Part shown: in pieces, positions 34,199 through 42,777 of the stretch | How the letters are laid out: each line of letters begins with the position of its first letter | Numbering within the stretch: the first letter of the stretch is position 1 | Assembly (NCBI GenBank): GCA_947501845.1 | Contig: CANMXP010000023.1 | Span: 23,488-87,487, forward strand | Source: an uncultured Flavobacteriaceae bacterium | Lineage (GTDB): Bacteria; Bacteroidota; Bacteroidia; Flavobacteriales; Flavobacteriaceae | Direction: 5' to 3' | Length of the DNA stretch: 64,000 bases | Notes under the pieces: model-generated | Seen by the model: only the letters and a program-made list of their open reading frames with translations | Told to the model about the DNA's origin: nothing | The model's database searches: none | Program-made: the position numbers and the translations under genes

Positions 34199-36817
34199 AT
34201 GAAAAAAATATTAAATTTTGTCTGCTTAATCAGTTTACTTTTCAGCTTAACTAGTGTTTATTCACAAAATGTCGCAGGGAAAGTAACAGATGGTTTCAGC
34301 GCTCCATTAGCAGGAGTAAACGTTACTGTAAGAGGAACAAATACGGGAGCTATTACAGATTTTAATGGGACCTATAGTATTGCAGCTAAACAGGGAGATG
34401 TCTTACAATTTTCTTATGTTGGCTATTCAACTAAGCAGATAACTGTGACAGGGACAACATTAAATGTTGTATTAGAAATTGATCTAAGTAAACTTGACGA
34501 AGTAATTATATCTTCTTCTAGAAAACCTGTTAGAAAATTACAGGCCACTACAGCTATTAATAGCATTAGTACTGCTGAAATGAACCTTATAAAACCAGAA
34601 TCTTTTACTGAGGCTATTGAAAATACGCCTGGTATTACAGTAGATAATTCTTCTGGTAGAAAAGGAACCTTTAGAATTAGAGGTTTTCCCGGAGGAAATG
34701 TATACACTACAACTTTAATAGATGGTTTACCTGCATCTAATACTTCTAATTTATCTGCTGGTACGCAAGAATTCTATGGTATAGATCCTAATGTAGAGCG
34801 TATTGAGGTGGTTAGAGGTGCTGCTGCTACATTATTTGGTAGAGCTGCTGCTGCTGGTGCTGTAAATATTATTTCTCGTACAGGTGGAGAAGATCATGGA
34901 GGCGAGGTATCTTTCACAAAATATAATAATGTATCTGGAGAAGGACATCAGTATGACGGAGATGTTGATTACAGAGCAGATTTTAATTTTAACGGTCCTG
35001 TAAATGATAAATTACGTTACAATATAGGTGGTTATGTTATTAATGATTCTGGTAGAAAAGAACAAGCCAATAAGGATGTAGGTGCACAAGTGCGTGCTAA
35101 TTTCGATTGGTTAATTTCAGATAATTCTAAAATTCGTTTTTATGCGGGTTATTTAAACAACCAATTCCAGAATGTTACAGATGCCGTTTTTGATCTTTCA
35201 ACTAATAAAATTGCTGAAGGCTGGAGCACATATAATACTTTCTATAACGATCCAAGTGCTCTAGACAATCCTAGTGCATATGCAGCAGCTGGTGGTCAAC
35301 CAGTGCTAGACGTTAATGGAAATAGAATTATTAATAATCCAGCAGATAACAGAGAAGAAGTTTCAGGTGGACATATAGGTATTGATGCTACTTTTGATCT
35401 AGGAAGCGGTTGGTCTTTCAATCAAAAATTCAAATATCAAGATCTTAATTTTGATGATATTAATGAAATAGGTTTAACTGGATTTTTCACAGCAGAAAGT
35501 AACATATTAAGATTTCAATCTGGTGCAAAAGGTCAAGTAAGAGATCTAATCTCTGAAACCAGATTGTCTAAATTAATAGAAGGTGCAAATGTTGAACATA
35601 ACATTAGTTTTGGTCTTTATATAGGTGATTCAGACCGTGATCGCTTAGGTTTAAATTACTTATATAGATCTACTGTTAGCCCAAGACCGAGTTTCTTTGG
35701 AGGCTTTTTTGGTCCACCATCTCCTTTATCAAATACGTTTTCTATTTCTGGCACAACATCTAATAGAAAAGAAAAAAGTACAGCACTATTCTTTGGAGAT
35801 GAAATGGTAATCAATGAAAAATTAAGTATAAATTTAGCATTGCGCTATGATTGGTTAACAGGAACTTTTTCAAACAATCCAGATGAAATACGTACTAGAA
35901 ACATAGATTATGATCCAGATACAATCATTGAAAATGAAGTTAAATTTAGCGACTTATCTGGTTCTATAGGTACTAATTACCTATTAGGAAAATCTTCAGC
36001 TATTTATGCTAATTACTTAAGAGCTTTCTCATTACCTTCGGTTACTAACGTAAATCAAGAAGCGCCAGAAGAAAATGAAGTCATTAATAATTTTGAAATT
36101 GGTTATCGAGCTGGCCTTGGTGCTCTAACAGTTGATGCTACATTATTTAGTACAAGAATAAATAATAGAGTAGCTAGTATTTTTGATGCAGACCTAGCAG
36201 AATTTATTTTAAGACCTGCAGGATCAAACAAAATTCTAGGTACAGAAATAGCATTAACATATGAACCTAAAGCAATAAAAGGGCTTTTAGTAAGAGCTAG
36301 TTATACACGTCAAAACTCTGAATATGTAGACTTTATTGTTCCTTTAAGCACAAATAATTCTGGTGAAATCAATGCAGATTTAAATAATTTATTTGGTTTA
36401 TCGGCTGTAGAAAACGGAACTGCTATTGATGTTGGAGGACTTCAAGTTCAAGAAACTCCAAAAAACATCTACAATTTCAACATTGGGTATAGAGCCCAAA
36501 GATGGGGTGCTGATTTTGGCGGATTTACTTATACAGGTGCTTATGCAGACATTTTCAACCTTTATGACAAACCAGACCTTTCAATCTATAATTTAGGAGG
36601 CTATATTATTTTTCCAATGGATGACAATGAATTAAGATTAAGCTTAAGAATTAAAAATATTTTTGATGGTGAAAGTCCACAAGATTTATTTGTATCAAGT
36701 GGTGATGATAGTGTATTATTAGAAAAACAAAACAATCCAGATTCTACAGGACGTTTGGCTTGGTCAACATTCCAAAACCCAAAAAGAGTTGTGTTTACTG
36801 TAGGTTATAAATTCTAA
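34199..36817 (+). CDS. TonB-dependent outer membrane receptor
   Basis: An 872-residue receptor. Signal peptide (FVCLISLLFSLTSVYSQ), then a carboxypeptidase-regulatory-like domain (NVAGKVTDGFSAPLAGVNVT ... FSYVGYSTKQITV, about 24-95), a plug domain (from about 110, with FRIRGFPGGNVYTTTLIDGLP and VEVVRGAAATLFGR-like sequence), and a C-terminal 22-strand-type barrel ending VVFTVGYKF. No SusD-like lipoprotein follows, so this is not a SusCD glycan pair; it resembles siderophore/vitamin/small-organic receptors. It is the only outer membrane importer in the window and shares the TTAA operator. The adjacent DUF1838 lipoprotein could be its partner. Confidence 0.93.
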   Translation: MKKILNFVCLISLLFSLTSVYSQNVAGKVTDGFSAPLAGVNVTVRGTNTGAITDFNGTYSIAAKQGDVLQFSYVGYSTKQITVTGTTLNVVLEIDLSKLDEVIISSSRKPVRKLQATTAINSISTAEMNLIKPESFTEAIENTPGITVDNSSGRKGTFRIRGFPGGNVYTTTLIDGLPASNTSNLSAGTQEFYGIDPNVERIEVVRGAAATLFGRAAAAGAVNIISRTGGEDHGGEVSFTKYNNVSGEGHQYDGDVDYRADFNFNGPVNDKLRYNIGGYVINDSGRKEQANKDVGAQVRANFDWLISDNSKIRFYAGYLNNQFQNVTDAVFDLSTNKIAEGWSTYNTFYNDPSALDNPSAYAAAGGQPVLDVNGNRIINNPADNREEVSGGHIGIDATFDLGSGWSFNQKFKYQDLNFDDINEIGLTGFFTAESNILRFQSGAKGQVRDLISETRLSKLIEGANVEHNISFGLYIGDSDRDRLGLNYLYRSTVSPRPSFFGGFFGPPSPLSNTFSISGTTSNRKEKSTALFFGDEMVINEKLSINLALRYDWLTGTFSNNPDEIRTRNIDYDPDTIIENEVKFSDLSGSIGTNYLLGKSSAIYANYLRAFSLPSVTNVNQEAPEENEVINNFEIGYRAGLGALTVDATLFSTRINNRVASIFDADLAEFILRPAGSNKILGTEIALTYEPKAIKGLLVRASYTRQNSEYVDFIVPLSTNNSGEINADLNNLFGLSAVENGTAIDVGGLQVQETPKNIYNFNIGYRAQRWGADFGGFTYTGAYADIFNLYDKPDLSIYNLGGYIIFPMDDNELRLSLRIKNIFDGESPQDLFVSSGDDSVLLEKQNNPDSTGRLAWSTFQNPKRVVFTVGYKF

Positions 36818-36857
36818 TTAATTTAAATATTGGGTAAAACTAATTTTTAAGTGTTGA

Positions 36858-36896
36858 AGATAATAGCAGAAGAATTAAGTTTTTCTGCTATTATCT
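36858..36896 (+). terminator. Hairpin after the TonB receptor gene
   Basis: A 14-bp stem (AGATAATAGCAGAA / TTCTGCTATTATCT, loop 11) 41 bp after the stop. No T run follows, so it may be a partial terminator or mRNA-stabilising hairpin that sets the receptor/DUF1838 ratio. Confidence 0.6.
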
Positions 36897-36949
36897 ATTC
36901 AAACAAACTTTTACTAACTTAAAAGCATAAATCCCTAAAACAATAACTC

Positions 36950-37858
36950 ATGAAAAAAATTTCATCAATCTTTTTACTTCTAGTAACATTTCTAGTCTTT
37001 TCATGTAAAGAAAAAGCAGAAAATAGCTCAAACGAATTAGCTGAAGCTTCTAAATCACTAAATCTAGATTTAGATAAACCAGCAGATAATATGACCGCTT
37101 TTATAAAAGTAAGAGGGTCTTTAAAAGATGGCGAAGAAATTGTTTTCTATGCCAATGGTAAAATTTATGGTTTTGTTGATGGCGAAAGAGACAAACCTTT
37201 AATGGGTTTTGAAATGTATAATATTGGAAAATATATTAAAACAGGAGAAAACCAGTATGATCTGTTAACCAATGAAGTACTATTATACACAGATTTAAAA
37301 ACAGGTGAAATATTAGAAACATTTGATAATCCATACACTGGCAAAACGGTAGATGTGGTTCATGTTTGGAACTCGCCAGTAAATCAAAAAGCGGTTCTAG
37401 AAGGTAAGTATGGTAAATGGGGGATACCGCATCAAAAATTTGGAGACGATCAAATTTGCATGAATGCAGATATATTTTTGAAATATCCATCGCCATTACC
37501 AATTAAAGATTTTCCAGAAAATTCACAATCTGATGATTATGAAGCTGCAGAATTATTTCAATTCTTTTTTTCTGAAAAAGCTATAAATGATCCTAATCAA
37601 GCTAGTGTACCTTGTACAATTTCTTGGACACGCTTAGGCCCATGGTTACCATGGTTAAAAATGGCACAAAGACCTGGAAACATGGTTTACCAAGGAGCTG
37701 GGTATAAACTAATGGAGACAGATTATGATAAAATGCCAAAAGTATTAACAGAATACGTCATGGCTAAACATCCAGAATATAGACATGCACCAACTGAATA
37801 TTCATCACCAAATGAAACCAGTTGGACCTATTTTAAAAAGATAAGTACAAGAAAATAA
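36950..37858 (+). CDS. DUF1838 lipoprotein
   Basis: A 302-residue protein with a lipobox (FLVFSCKEK, Cys19). DUF1838 landmarks: GKIYGFVDGERDKPLMGFEM, NPYTGKTVDVVHVWNSPVN, TISWTRLGPWLPWLKMAQRP and NETSWTYFKK. It resembles the exported copy at 4801 more than the Tat copy at 6779. It follows the TonB receptor gene and no separate operator is visible, so it is probably co-transcribed through the hairpin. A surface or periplasmic substrate-binding partner of the receptor is a plausible role; the family is uncharacterised. Confidence 0.77.
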   Translation: MKKISSIFLLLVTFLVFSCKEKAENSSNELAEASKSLNLDLDKPADNMTAFIKVRGSLKDGEEIVFYANGKIYGFVDGERDKPLMGFEMYNIGKYIKTGENQYDLLTNEVLLYTDLKTGEILETFDNPYTGKTVDVVHVWNSPVNQKAVLEGKYGKWGIPHQKFGDDQICMNADIFLKYPSPLPIKDFPENSQSDDYEAAELFQFFFSEKAINDPNQASVPCTISWTRLGPWLPWLKMAQRPGNMVYQGAGYKLMETDYDKMPKVLTEYVMAKHPEYRHAPTEYSSPNETSWTYFKKISTRK

Positions 37859-37905
37859 GCTTTTTATATAAAAATTACATATCAGAGTTGTTTATTTTGA
37901 GTCTT

Positions 37906-37940
37906 AAAAGAATGGTCCATACTTGTGCCATTCTTTTTTG
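37906..37940 (+). terminator. Rho-independent terminator
   Basis: Stem AAAAGAATGG / CCATTCTTTT with a 12-base loop followed by TTTG, 48 bp after the DUF1838 stop. It closes the receptor unit before the MFS gene. Confidence 0.8.
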
Positions 37941-38015
37941 TTTAGTTTAAAACGTCATTGTATTTAAACAAATACCGGTGTTTAAAATATTGAGCACCTT
38001 CTTATTGTAAAAAGT

Positions 38016-39266
38016 ATGAAGATTAAAAATAATTTAAGGTGGTATATTATAGGTACAATTTTTTTGGCCACAACTATTAATTATATTGATCGTCAAGCTT
38101 TATCTGTAGCTGCTCCAGTTATTAAAAAAGATCTAGGGCTTTCTAATGAACAATATGGTTGGGTAGTAAGTGCTTTTCTTTTGGCTTATGCTATAACACA
38201 ATTGGTAGCTGGCATTTTTATAGATAAAAAAGGCACAAAAAAAGGATTCAGTATTGCCGTAATTTGGTGGTCTATTGCCAATATGCTTCATGCTTTTAGT
38301 AAAGGCGTATTTAGTCTTGGTGCTTTTAGATTTTTACTTGGTATTGGTGAAGCTGGTAATTATCCTGCTGCTATGAAAGCCATTTCAGAATGGTTTCCAA
38401 AAAAAGAAAGAAGTAAGGCTGTTGGCATTTTAAATATGGGACCAGGCATGGGAGCCATCATCGCGCCGCCTCTTATGGCTTGGTTAATACTTTCCTTTGG
38501 ATGGAAAATAGCTTTTGTTATTACTGGTGCTATTGGTTTTTTATGGCTGTTTTTGTGGCAAAAAATATATGATGTGCCTCAAAGGCATCCTAAAATATCC
38601 GAAGAAGAACTAAGCTATATTTCAAAAGAAAAAGAGAATACTATTAAACTAGCTAAAACACCATGGCTAGATTACTTTAAACACAAAGAAGTTTGGGGTG
38701 TAGCTTTATCAAGATTTGTTTCAGATAGTGTTTTCTATTTTTTCGTATTCTGGTTACCCTCATATTTAGCAGACGAAAAAGGCTTTAGTTTAGTTGAAAT
38801 AGGGCTATTTGCTTGGATTCCTTTTGTACTTTCAGACATAGGAAGTTTTTTAGGAGGTTGGACGGGTACTGCACTCATAAAAAAGGGGCTATCAATAAAT
38901 GCCTCCAGAAAATGGATTATTTGGATTGGAGCCATACTCGTGCTCCCTATTTTGGGTTGTCTATATATCTCATCCCCTTATTGGGCGATAGGTTTAATTA
39001 GTTTTGCACTTTTTGCTACTCAATTTAAACAATCTGCTCTATTTACATTACCCATAGATTTATTTCCAGAAAAAGATGCAGCTTCTGTTTGGGGTATATC
39101 TGGTTCAGCAGGTAGCTTTGGAGCCATGTTATTTACGCCCTTTATAGGTTGGTTGGTCGATGAGATTTCCTATGCTCCTGTATTCGTAATTGTATCACTA
39201 TTACATATAGTTTCTGCCATAATAGTTATGGTTCTTATACCTAGAATTAAATTAATAAAAGCATGA
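38016..39266 (+). CDS. MFS permease, anion:cation symporter type
   Basis: A 416-residue MFS protein resembling the ACS family (hexuronate/phthalate/organic anion symporters): TTINYIDRQALSVAAPVIKKDL near the first helix, GIFIDKKGTKKGFSIAV, LGIGEAGNYPAAMKAISEWFPKKERSKAVGI and WKIAFVITGAIGFLWLFLW are characteristic. It imports organic anions with protons or sodium. No TTAA operator is visible upstream, though a terminator separates it from the receptor unit. Its stop overlaps the start of the next CpcT/CpeT-like gene by four bases (ATGA), implying coupling. Confidence 0.88.
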   Translation: MKIKNNLRWYIIGTIFLATTINYIDRQALSVAAPVIKKDLGLSNEQYGWVVSAFLLAYAITQLVAGIFIDKKGTKKGFSIAVIWWSIANMLHAFSKGVFSLGAFRFLLGIGEAGNYPAAMKAISEWFPKKERSKAVGILNMGPGMGAIIAPPLMAWLILSFGWKIAFVITGAIGFLWLFLWQKIYDVPQRHPKISEEELSYISKEKENTIKLAKTPWLDYFKHKEVWGVALSRFVSDSVFYFFVFWLPSYLADEKGFSLVEIGLFAWIPFVLSDIGSFLGGWTGTALIKKGLSINASRKWIIWIGAILVLPILGCLYISSPYWAIGLISFALFATQFKQSALFTLPIDLFPEKDAASVWGISGSAGSFGAMLFTPFIGWLVDEISYAPVFVIVSLLHIVSAIIVMVLIPRIKLIKA

Positions 39267-39964
39267 TAAAATACACTCTTAAATTGATCTCTTTTTTCAT
39301 CTGCATTCATTTTATGAATACAACACTTCATGCACAGAAAAAAGAAATAATTCAATCTTCTTTAGAAAAAGATATTGTTGAACTTTTAACATGGTTTCCA
39401 GGGGAATATGACAATCACCAACAGGTATATAAAGAAGCTATTAACAATACACCCAAGGAAAAACGGCATAGACAAACACATCATATTTTCTTTCCTGTTG
39501 AAATTAAATCTATTCCAGGAAAACTATTATACGCTCAACAGTCTCAGCATTACAATTTAAATGATATCTACAGACAACGTATTTATGCTTTTAATATTGA
39601 TTTTCAAGAGAGTGCTATTAGACTTACTATTTACACACCTAAAAACTCTGAACAACTCATAAACGCACACCTTACCCCTTCAATCTTCAAAACCTTAAAA
39701 AAAGATGATTTCTATTTAAAACCTGGTTGTGATGTCTTTTGGAAAAAAGCAAACAACCAATTTGAAGGCTACCTTAAAAACAATGCGTGTAGTTATTTTT
39801 CAAAAAAATTCAATACTCAGGTCTATTTAAACGAAACCTTAATTTTAAGAAAAGATGCACTTTTATTAGATGACACTGCTGTTGATGAAAAAGGAAATTT
39901 GGTTTTTGGAGTGAATGATAAAGGCCCTACCATAAATTTAAAGGAAAAAGATTGTGTCCATTAA
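39263..39964 (+). CDS. Exported CpcT/CpeT-like protein, short form
   Basis: A 233-residue protein with a signal peptide (LISFFICIHFMNTTLHAQ). The CpcT-type core is complete: LLTWFPGEYDNHQQVY near 42, DIYRQRIYAF near 103, GCDVFWKKANNQFEGYLKNNAC near 152. The C-terminal DQGG/NP domain of the other copies is missing; the protein ends shortly after the core. Nothing of that domain remains before the next gene, so this is a natural short form or an old truncation. Coupled to the MFS gene upstream. Ligand-binding or lyase-like role as for the other copies. Confidence 0.77.
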   Translation: MIKYTLKLISFFICIHFMNTTLHAQKKEIIQSSLEKDIVELLTWFPGEYDNHQQVYKEAINNTPKEKRHRQTHHIFFPVEIKSIPGKLLYAQQSQHYNLNDIYRQRIYAFNIDFQESAIRLTIYTPKNSEQLINAHLTPSIFKTLKKDDFYLKPGCDVFWKKANNQFEGYLKNNACSYFSKKFNTQVYLNETLILRKDALLLDDTAVDEKGNLVFGVNDKGPTINLKEKDCVH

Positions 39965-39974
39965 ACGCAACGAT

Positions 39975-40727
39975 ATGAAAACAATATTTATAACCTTAGT
40001 CTCAATACTTTCTTTACTCAGTTGTAATAGTGCAAAGAAAGATGAGCCTAAAATTACAGCAAAAGAAATCATAGAAAAAGCACATAAAAAAGCTGGTGGC
40101 GAGTTTTGGCGCAGACCAAGTAGTTTAACGTTAAAAGGTCATGGTGTATTTTACAGAAATGATTCGGCATTTATTCATGAAAAGCATAATATGTGGCGCG
40201 TTTTCGAGCAAACCAAAGAAAATGCTCATATGGCCAATGGCAAGGTGAGAATAGAATCTTTTAAAAATGATCAACCTGTATTTATAGTCTCTTTTGATGG
40301 AAAAAACACCTATGACTTAAATGGCAAACAAGAACAATCTAGTGCAGATAAACGCTGGGCTTCTAATTTTGGTTTTGGAGTTATAAGGCATGCCCTAGAT
40401 GAAGGCTATCAACTTAAATTAATGCCAGATGACACTATTTTTAAAACCCCAGTTCATCATATAAAAGTTATTGACCCTAATAAAGGAGAAACCTTTTTTG
40501 GTATTGATAAAGAAGATTACAAAATTTTAAAAGTAGCGTTTCAAACACCAAGAGGATGGCATCATCGTATTTATTCAGATTTTTTTGAAAAGGTAGGGTA
40601 TAATTGGCTCCAATCTGGTAAAGTAGCACTTTTTTACAATAATAAACTGTCAAACGAAGTTTTCTGGGAAGATTTTGAAGTCAACGAAACATTACCAGAC
40701 AGCCTATTTATACTCACTAAAAAATAA
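39975..40727 (+). CDS. LolA-like/DUF6503-type lipoprotein
   Basis: I start it at ATG 39975, not at GTG 39954, because this gives a proper lipoprotein signal (IFITLVSILSLLSC). The mature protein (about 230 residues) begins with an IIEKAHKKAGGEFWRRPSSL helix, followed by a long series of amphipathic strands (LKGHGVFY, FIVSFDGKNTYDLNG, HHIKVIDPNKGETFFGIDKE). This is the outline of the LolA/LppX-like half-barrel and recalls Bacteroidota DUF6503. It would bind a hydrophobic ligand in the periplasm. The family call is moderate. It lies between a CpcT/CpeT-like gene and a reductase gene. Confidence 0.65.
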   Translation: MKTIFITLVSILSLLSCNSAKKDEPKITAKEIIEKAHKKAGGEFWRRPSSLTLKGHGVFYRNDSAFIHEKHNMWRVFEQTKENAHMANGKVRIESFKNDQPVFIVSFDGKNTYDLNGKQEQSSADKRWASNFGFGVIRHALDEGYQLKLMPDDTIFKTPVHHIKVIDPNKGETFFGIDKEDYKILKVAFQTPRGWHHRIYSDFFEKVGYNWLQSGKVALFYNNKLSNEVFWEDFEVNETLPDSLFILTKK

Positions 40728-40733
40728 TCTGGC

Positions 40734-41768
40734 ATGAAAAATAAACGCTTGGTATTAGCTGCTCGTCCTACAGGATTACTAATTAAGAATACCGATTTTA
40801 AAATGGAAGAAGTAGAGCTCCCAGCCTTAAAAGACGGTGAATTTCTAATTAAAGTCTTGTATTTATCTGTGGCACCCGTAATGAAATTCTACATGATAGA
40901 TGGTGCTGGGATTGAAGCGCCTTTACAATTTGGAGAAACCATGCGCGGACGTGGTGTAGGTCAGGTAATAGAAAGTAAAAACGCAAATTTTACTGTTGGT
41001 GACATTGTGCAGGGAAAATGTGGGTGGCAAGAATATAAAATTTGTGATGGTACACCCTATCATATGATGTATAAGATCACACAAAACAAAGTCCCCTACT
41101 CTACAGCTTTGGGTGTTTTAGGAATGACTGGTTTTACATCTTATTTTGGACTCTATCATGTTGGAGAATTAAAAACTGGTGATCATGTGTTGGTATCAGC
41201 AGCCACTGGAGGCGTAGGATCTAGTATTGGTAATCTGGCAAAAATAAAAAATGCTAAGGCTGTTGGTTTAGCTAGTACCGATGAAAAATGCAAGCTCCTA
41301 ACAGAAAAATTAGGATATATAGGAGCCATTAATTACAAAAAAGAAAATGTAAGTGAACGTATAGATCATTTTTTCCCTGATGGTATAAACGTTTTTTTTG
41401 ATAACGTAGGAGGTGAAATTCTAGATATAGCTTTGAGTAAATTACAGCGCTATTCTAGAGTAGTAATTTGTGGTAGAATATCACAATATGAAAAAACACT
41501 ACAAAGCCCTCCAGAGTATTCATTAAAAAATTGGTATAAAATAGGTGCCACAAGATCTAAAATGCAAGGGTTTTTTATTTATGATTTTGAAGACCAATTT
41601 CATAAGGCAGAAAAAGAAATGACACAGTGGATTTTAGAAGGCAAACTCACCTATCAAGAAGATATTTTAGAAGGGTTAGAACAAATGCCTAACGCTTTAA
41701 ACCGCCTTTTTGAACGAAAAAACAGAGGTAAACAATTAGTTAAAATAGCAGAACCACTAAATCTATAA
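40734..41768 (+). CDS. NADPH-dependent medium-chain reductase, CurA-like
   Basis: A 344-residue zinc-free medium-chain reductase. The nucleotide motif is VLVSAATGGVGSSIGNLAKI near 148, followed by VFFDNVGGEILDIALSKL; the N-terminus (LAARPTGLLIKNTDFKMEE) and LGVLGMTGFTSYFGL match leukotriene-B4 dehydrogenase/curcumin reductase (CurA)-type enzymes. These reduce alpha,beta-unsaturated ketones with NADPH. The substrate here is likely a conjugated carbonyl compound. Two bases separate it from the next reductase gene; a paralogue is at 57666. Confidence 0.86.
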   Translation: MKNKRLVLAARPTGLLIKNTDFKMEEVELPALKDGEFLIKVLYLSVAPVMKFYMIDGAGIEAPLQFGETMRGRGVGQVIESKNANFTVGDIVQGKCGWQEYKICDGTPYHMMYKITQNKVPYSTALGVLGMTGFTSYFGLYHVGELKTGDHVLVSAATGGVGSSIGNLAKIKNAKAVGLASTDEKCKLLTEKLGYIGAINYKKENVSERIDHFFPDGINVFFDNVGGEILDIALSKLQRYSRVVICGRISQYEKTLQSPPEYSLKNWYKIGATRSKMQGFFIYDFEDQFHKAEKEMTQWILEGKLTYQEDILEGLEQMPNALNRLFERKNRGKQLVKIAEPLNL

Positions 41769-41770
41769 CA

Positions 41771-42772
41771 ATGAATAAACAATTGGCCATCTCATCATTT
41801 TCAAATGATATTAGAAACGCTACAACTTTAATTACTACCCCCATACCCAAAACAGGTTCAAATGAAATATTGGTTAAAAATAAGTATGTTGGTATTAATG
41901 CTTTATATGATAGAGAGTTATATAGAGGCAATGTGCCTTATATTAACGTTGTTTTTCCTTATGTATATGGCGTAGAAGCTGTTGGGGAGGTTATAGAAGT
42001 AGGTAGTAATATTAAAACCGTTAAGGTAGGTAATGCCGTTTCAACAGTTAAGGTAGGATCCGCTTACCAACAATATCAAGTAATCACAGAAGCTGAATAC
42101 ATAGAAATTCCTGAAGCTACCCCAGAATATCTCACTTTAAACCCTACAGGTGTTTCGGCTTATTTAGCTTTAAAAAATGTAGCTGAGCTAAAATCTGGTG
42201 AAACCATTGTAGTTTCTGCAGCAGCAGGTGGGTTAGGACATATCGTTGTACAATTAGCTAAACAAAAAGGTTGTCATGTAGTTGGCATTTGCGGTTCTCC
42301 TGAAAAAGAAGCGTTGCTTAAAAGTCTTAATTGTTGTGATCTAATATTAAACCATAAAAAGTTGCATGTAGCTTCCTTTTTAAATAACAATTATGCTTCA
42401 AAAATTAATGTGGGGTTTGATTCTGTTGGCAGGCATATGTTTGATGCTTTTTTAAAAAACATGGCGCCTTTAGGACGATTAGTGGTTAGTGGCTTAGCTA
42501 CTGAGATAAATGAAGGTAAATTTGAAGAAATCACAGCCCCCAGAGTTTATGAAAGTATCTACTGGAAAGGGGCTTCTGTACGATGTTTTATGAATCACTT
42601 ATACAAAGACCAACACCCTGAAGCCAGAGATTTTTTATTTAATCAATATCAAAAAGGTCTACTTAAAGTAAAAGTAGACCCTATAAAGTTTAACGGTATT
42701 GCATCTATTATTGATGCTTCAGAATATTTATTAGCTGGAAAAAGTTGCGGGAAAGTAGTCGTGAAACTTTAA
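41771..42772 (+). CDS. Quinone-oxidoreductase-type medium-chain reductase
   Basis: A 333-residue MDR-superfamily protein. It has VYGVEAVGEVIEVGSNIKTV and the cofactor motif TIVVSAAAGGLGHIVVQLAKQ near 140, then VGFDSVGRHMFDAFLKNM. It lacks the cysteine clusters of zinc alcohol dehydrogenases, so it is a QOR/enoyl-reductase-like enzyme using NADPH. It is adjacent to the CurA-like gene and may act on a related enone or quinone. End of the plus-strand run; the next gene is convergent. Confidence 0.84.
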   Translation: MNKQLAISSFSNDIRNATTLITTPIPKTGSNEILVKNKYVGINALYDRELYRGNVPYINVVFPYVYGVEAVGEVIEVGSNIKTVKVGNAVSTVKVGSAYQQYQVITEAEYIEIPEATPEYLTLNPTGVSAYLALKNVAELKSGETIVVSAAAGGLGHIVVQLAKQKGCHVVGICGSPEKEALLKSLNCCDLILNHKKLHVASFLNNNYASKINVGFDSVGRHMFDAFLKNMAPLGRLVVSGLATEINEGKFEEITAPRVYESIYWKGASVRCFMNHLYKDQHPEARDFLFNQYQKGLLKVKVDPIKFNGIASIIDASEYLLAGKSCGKVVVKL

Positions 42773-42777
42773 AAACA

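Noticed and set aside
34199..37858. SusC/SusD glycan-uptake pair (polysaccharide utilisation locus)
   Set aside because: No SusD-like protein, glycoside hydrolase, polysaccharide lyase or sulfatase is present; the lipoprotein after the receptor is DUF1838.
39954..39975. GTG start at 39954 for the LolA-like lipoprotein
   Set aside because: Starting at ATG 39975 gives a proper lipoprotein signal peptide; the longer form puts charged residues ahead of it.
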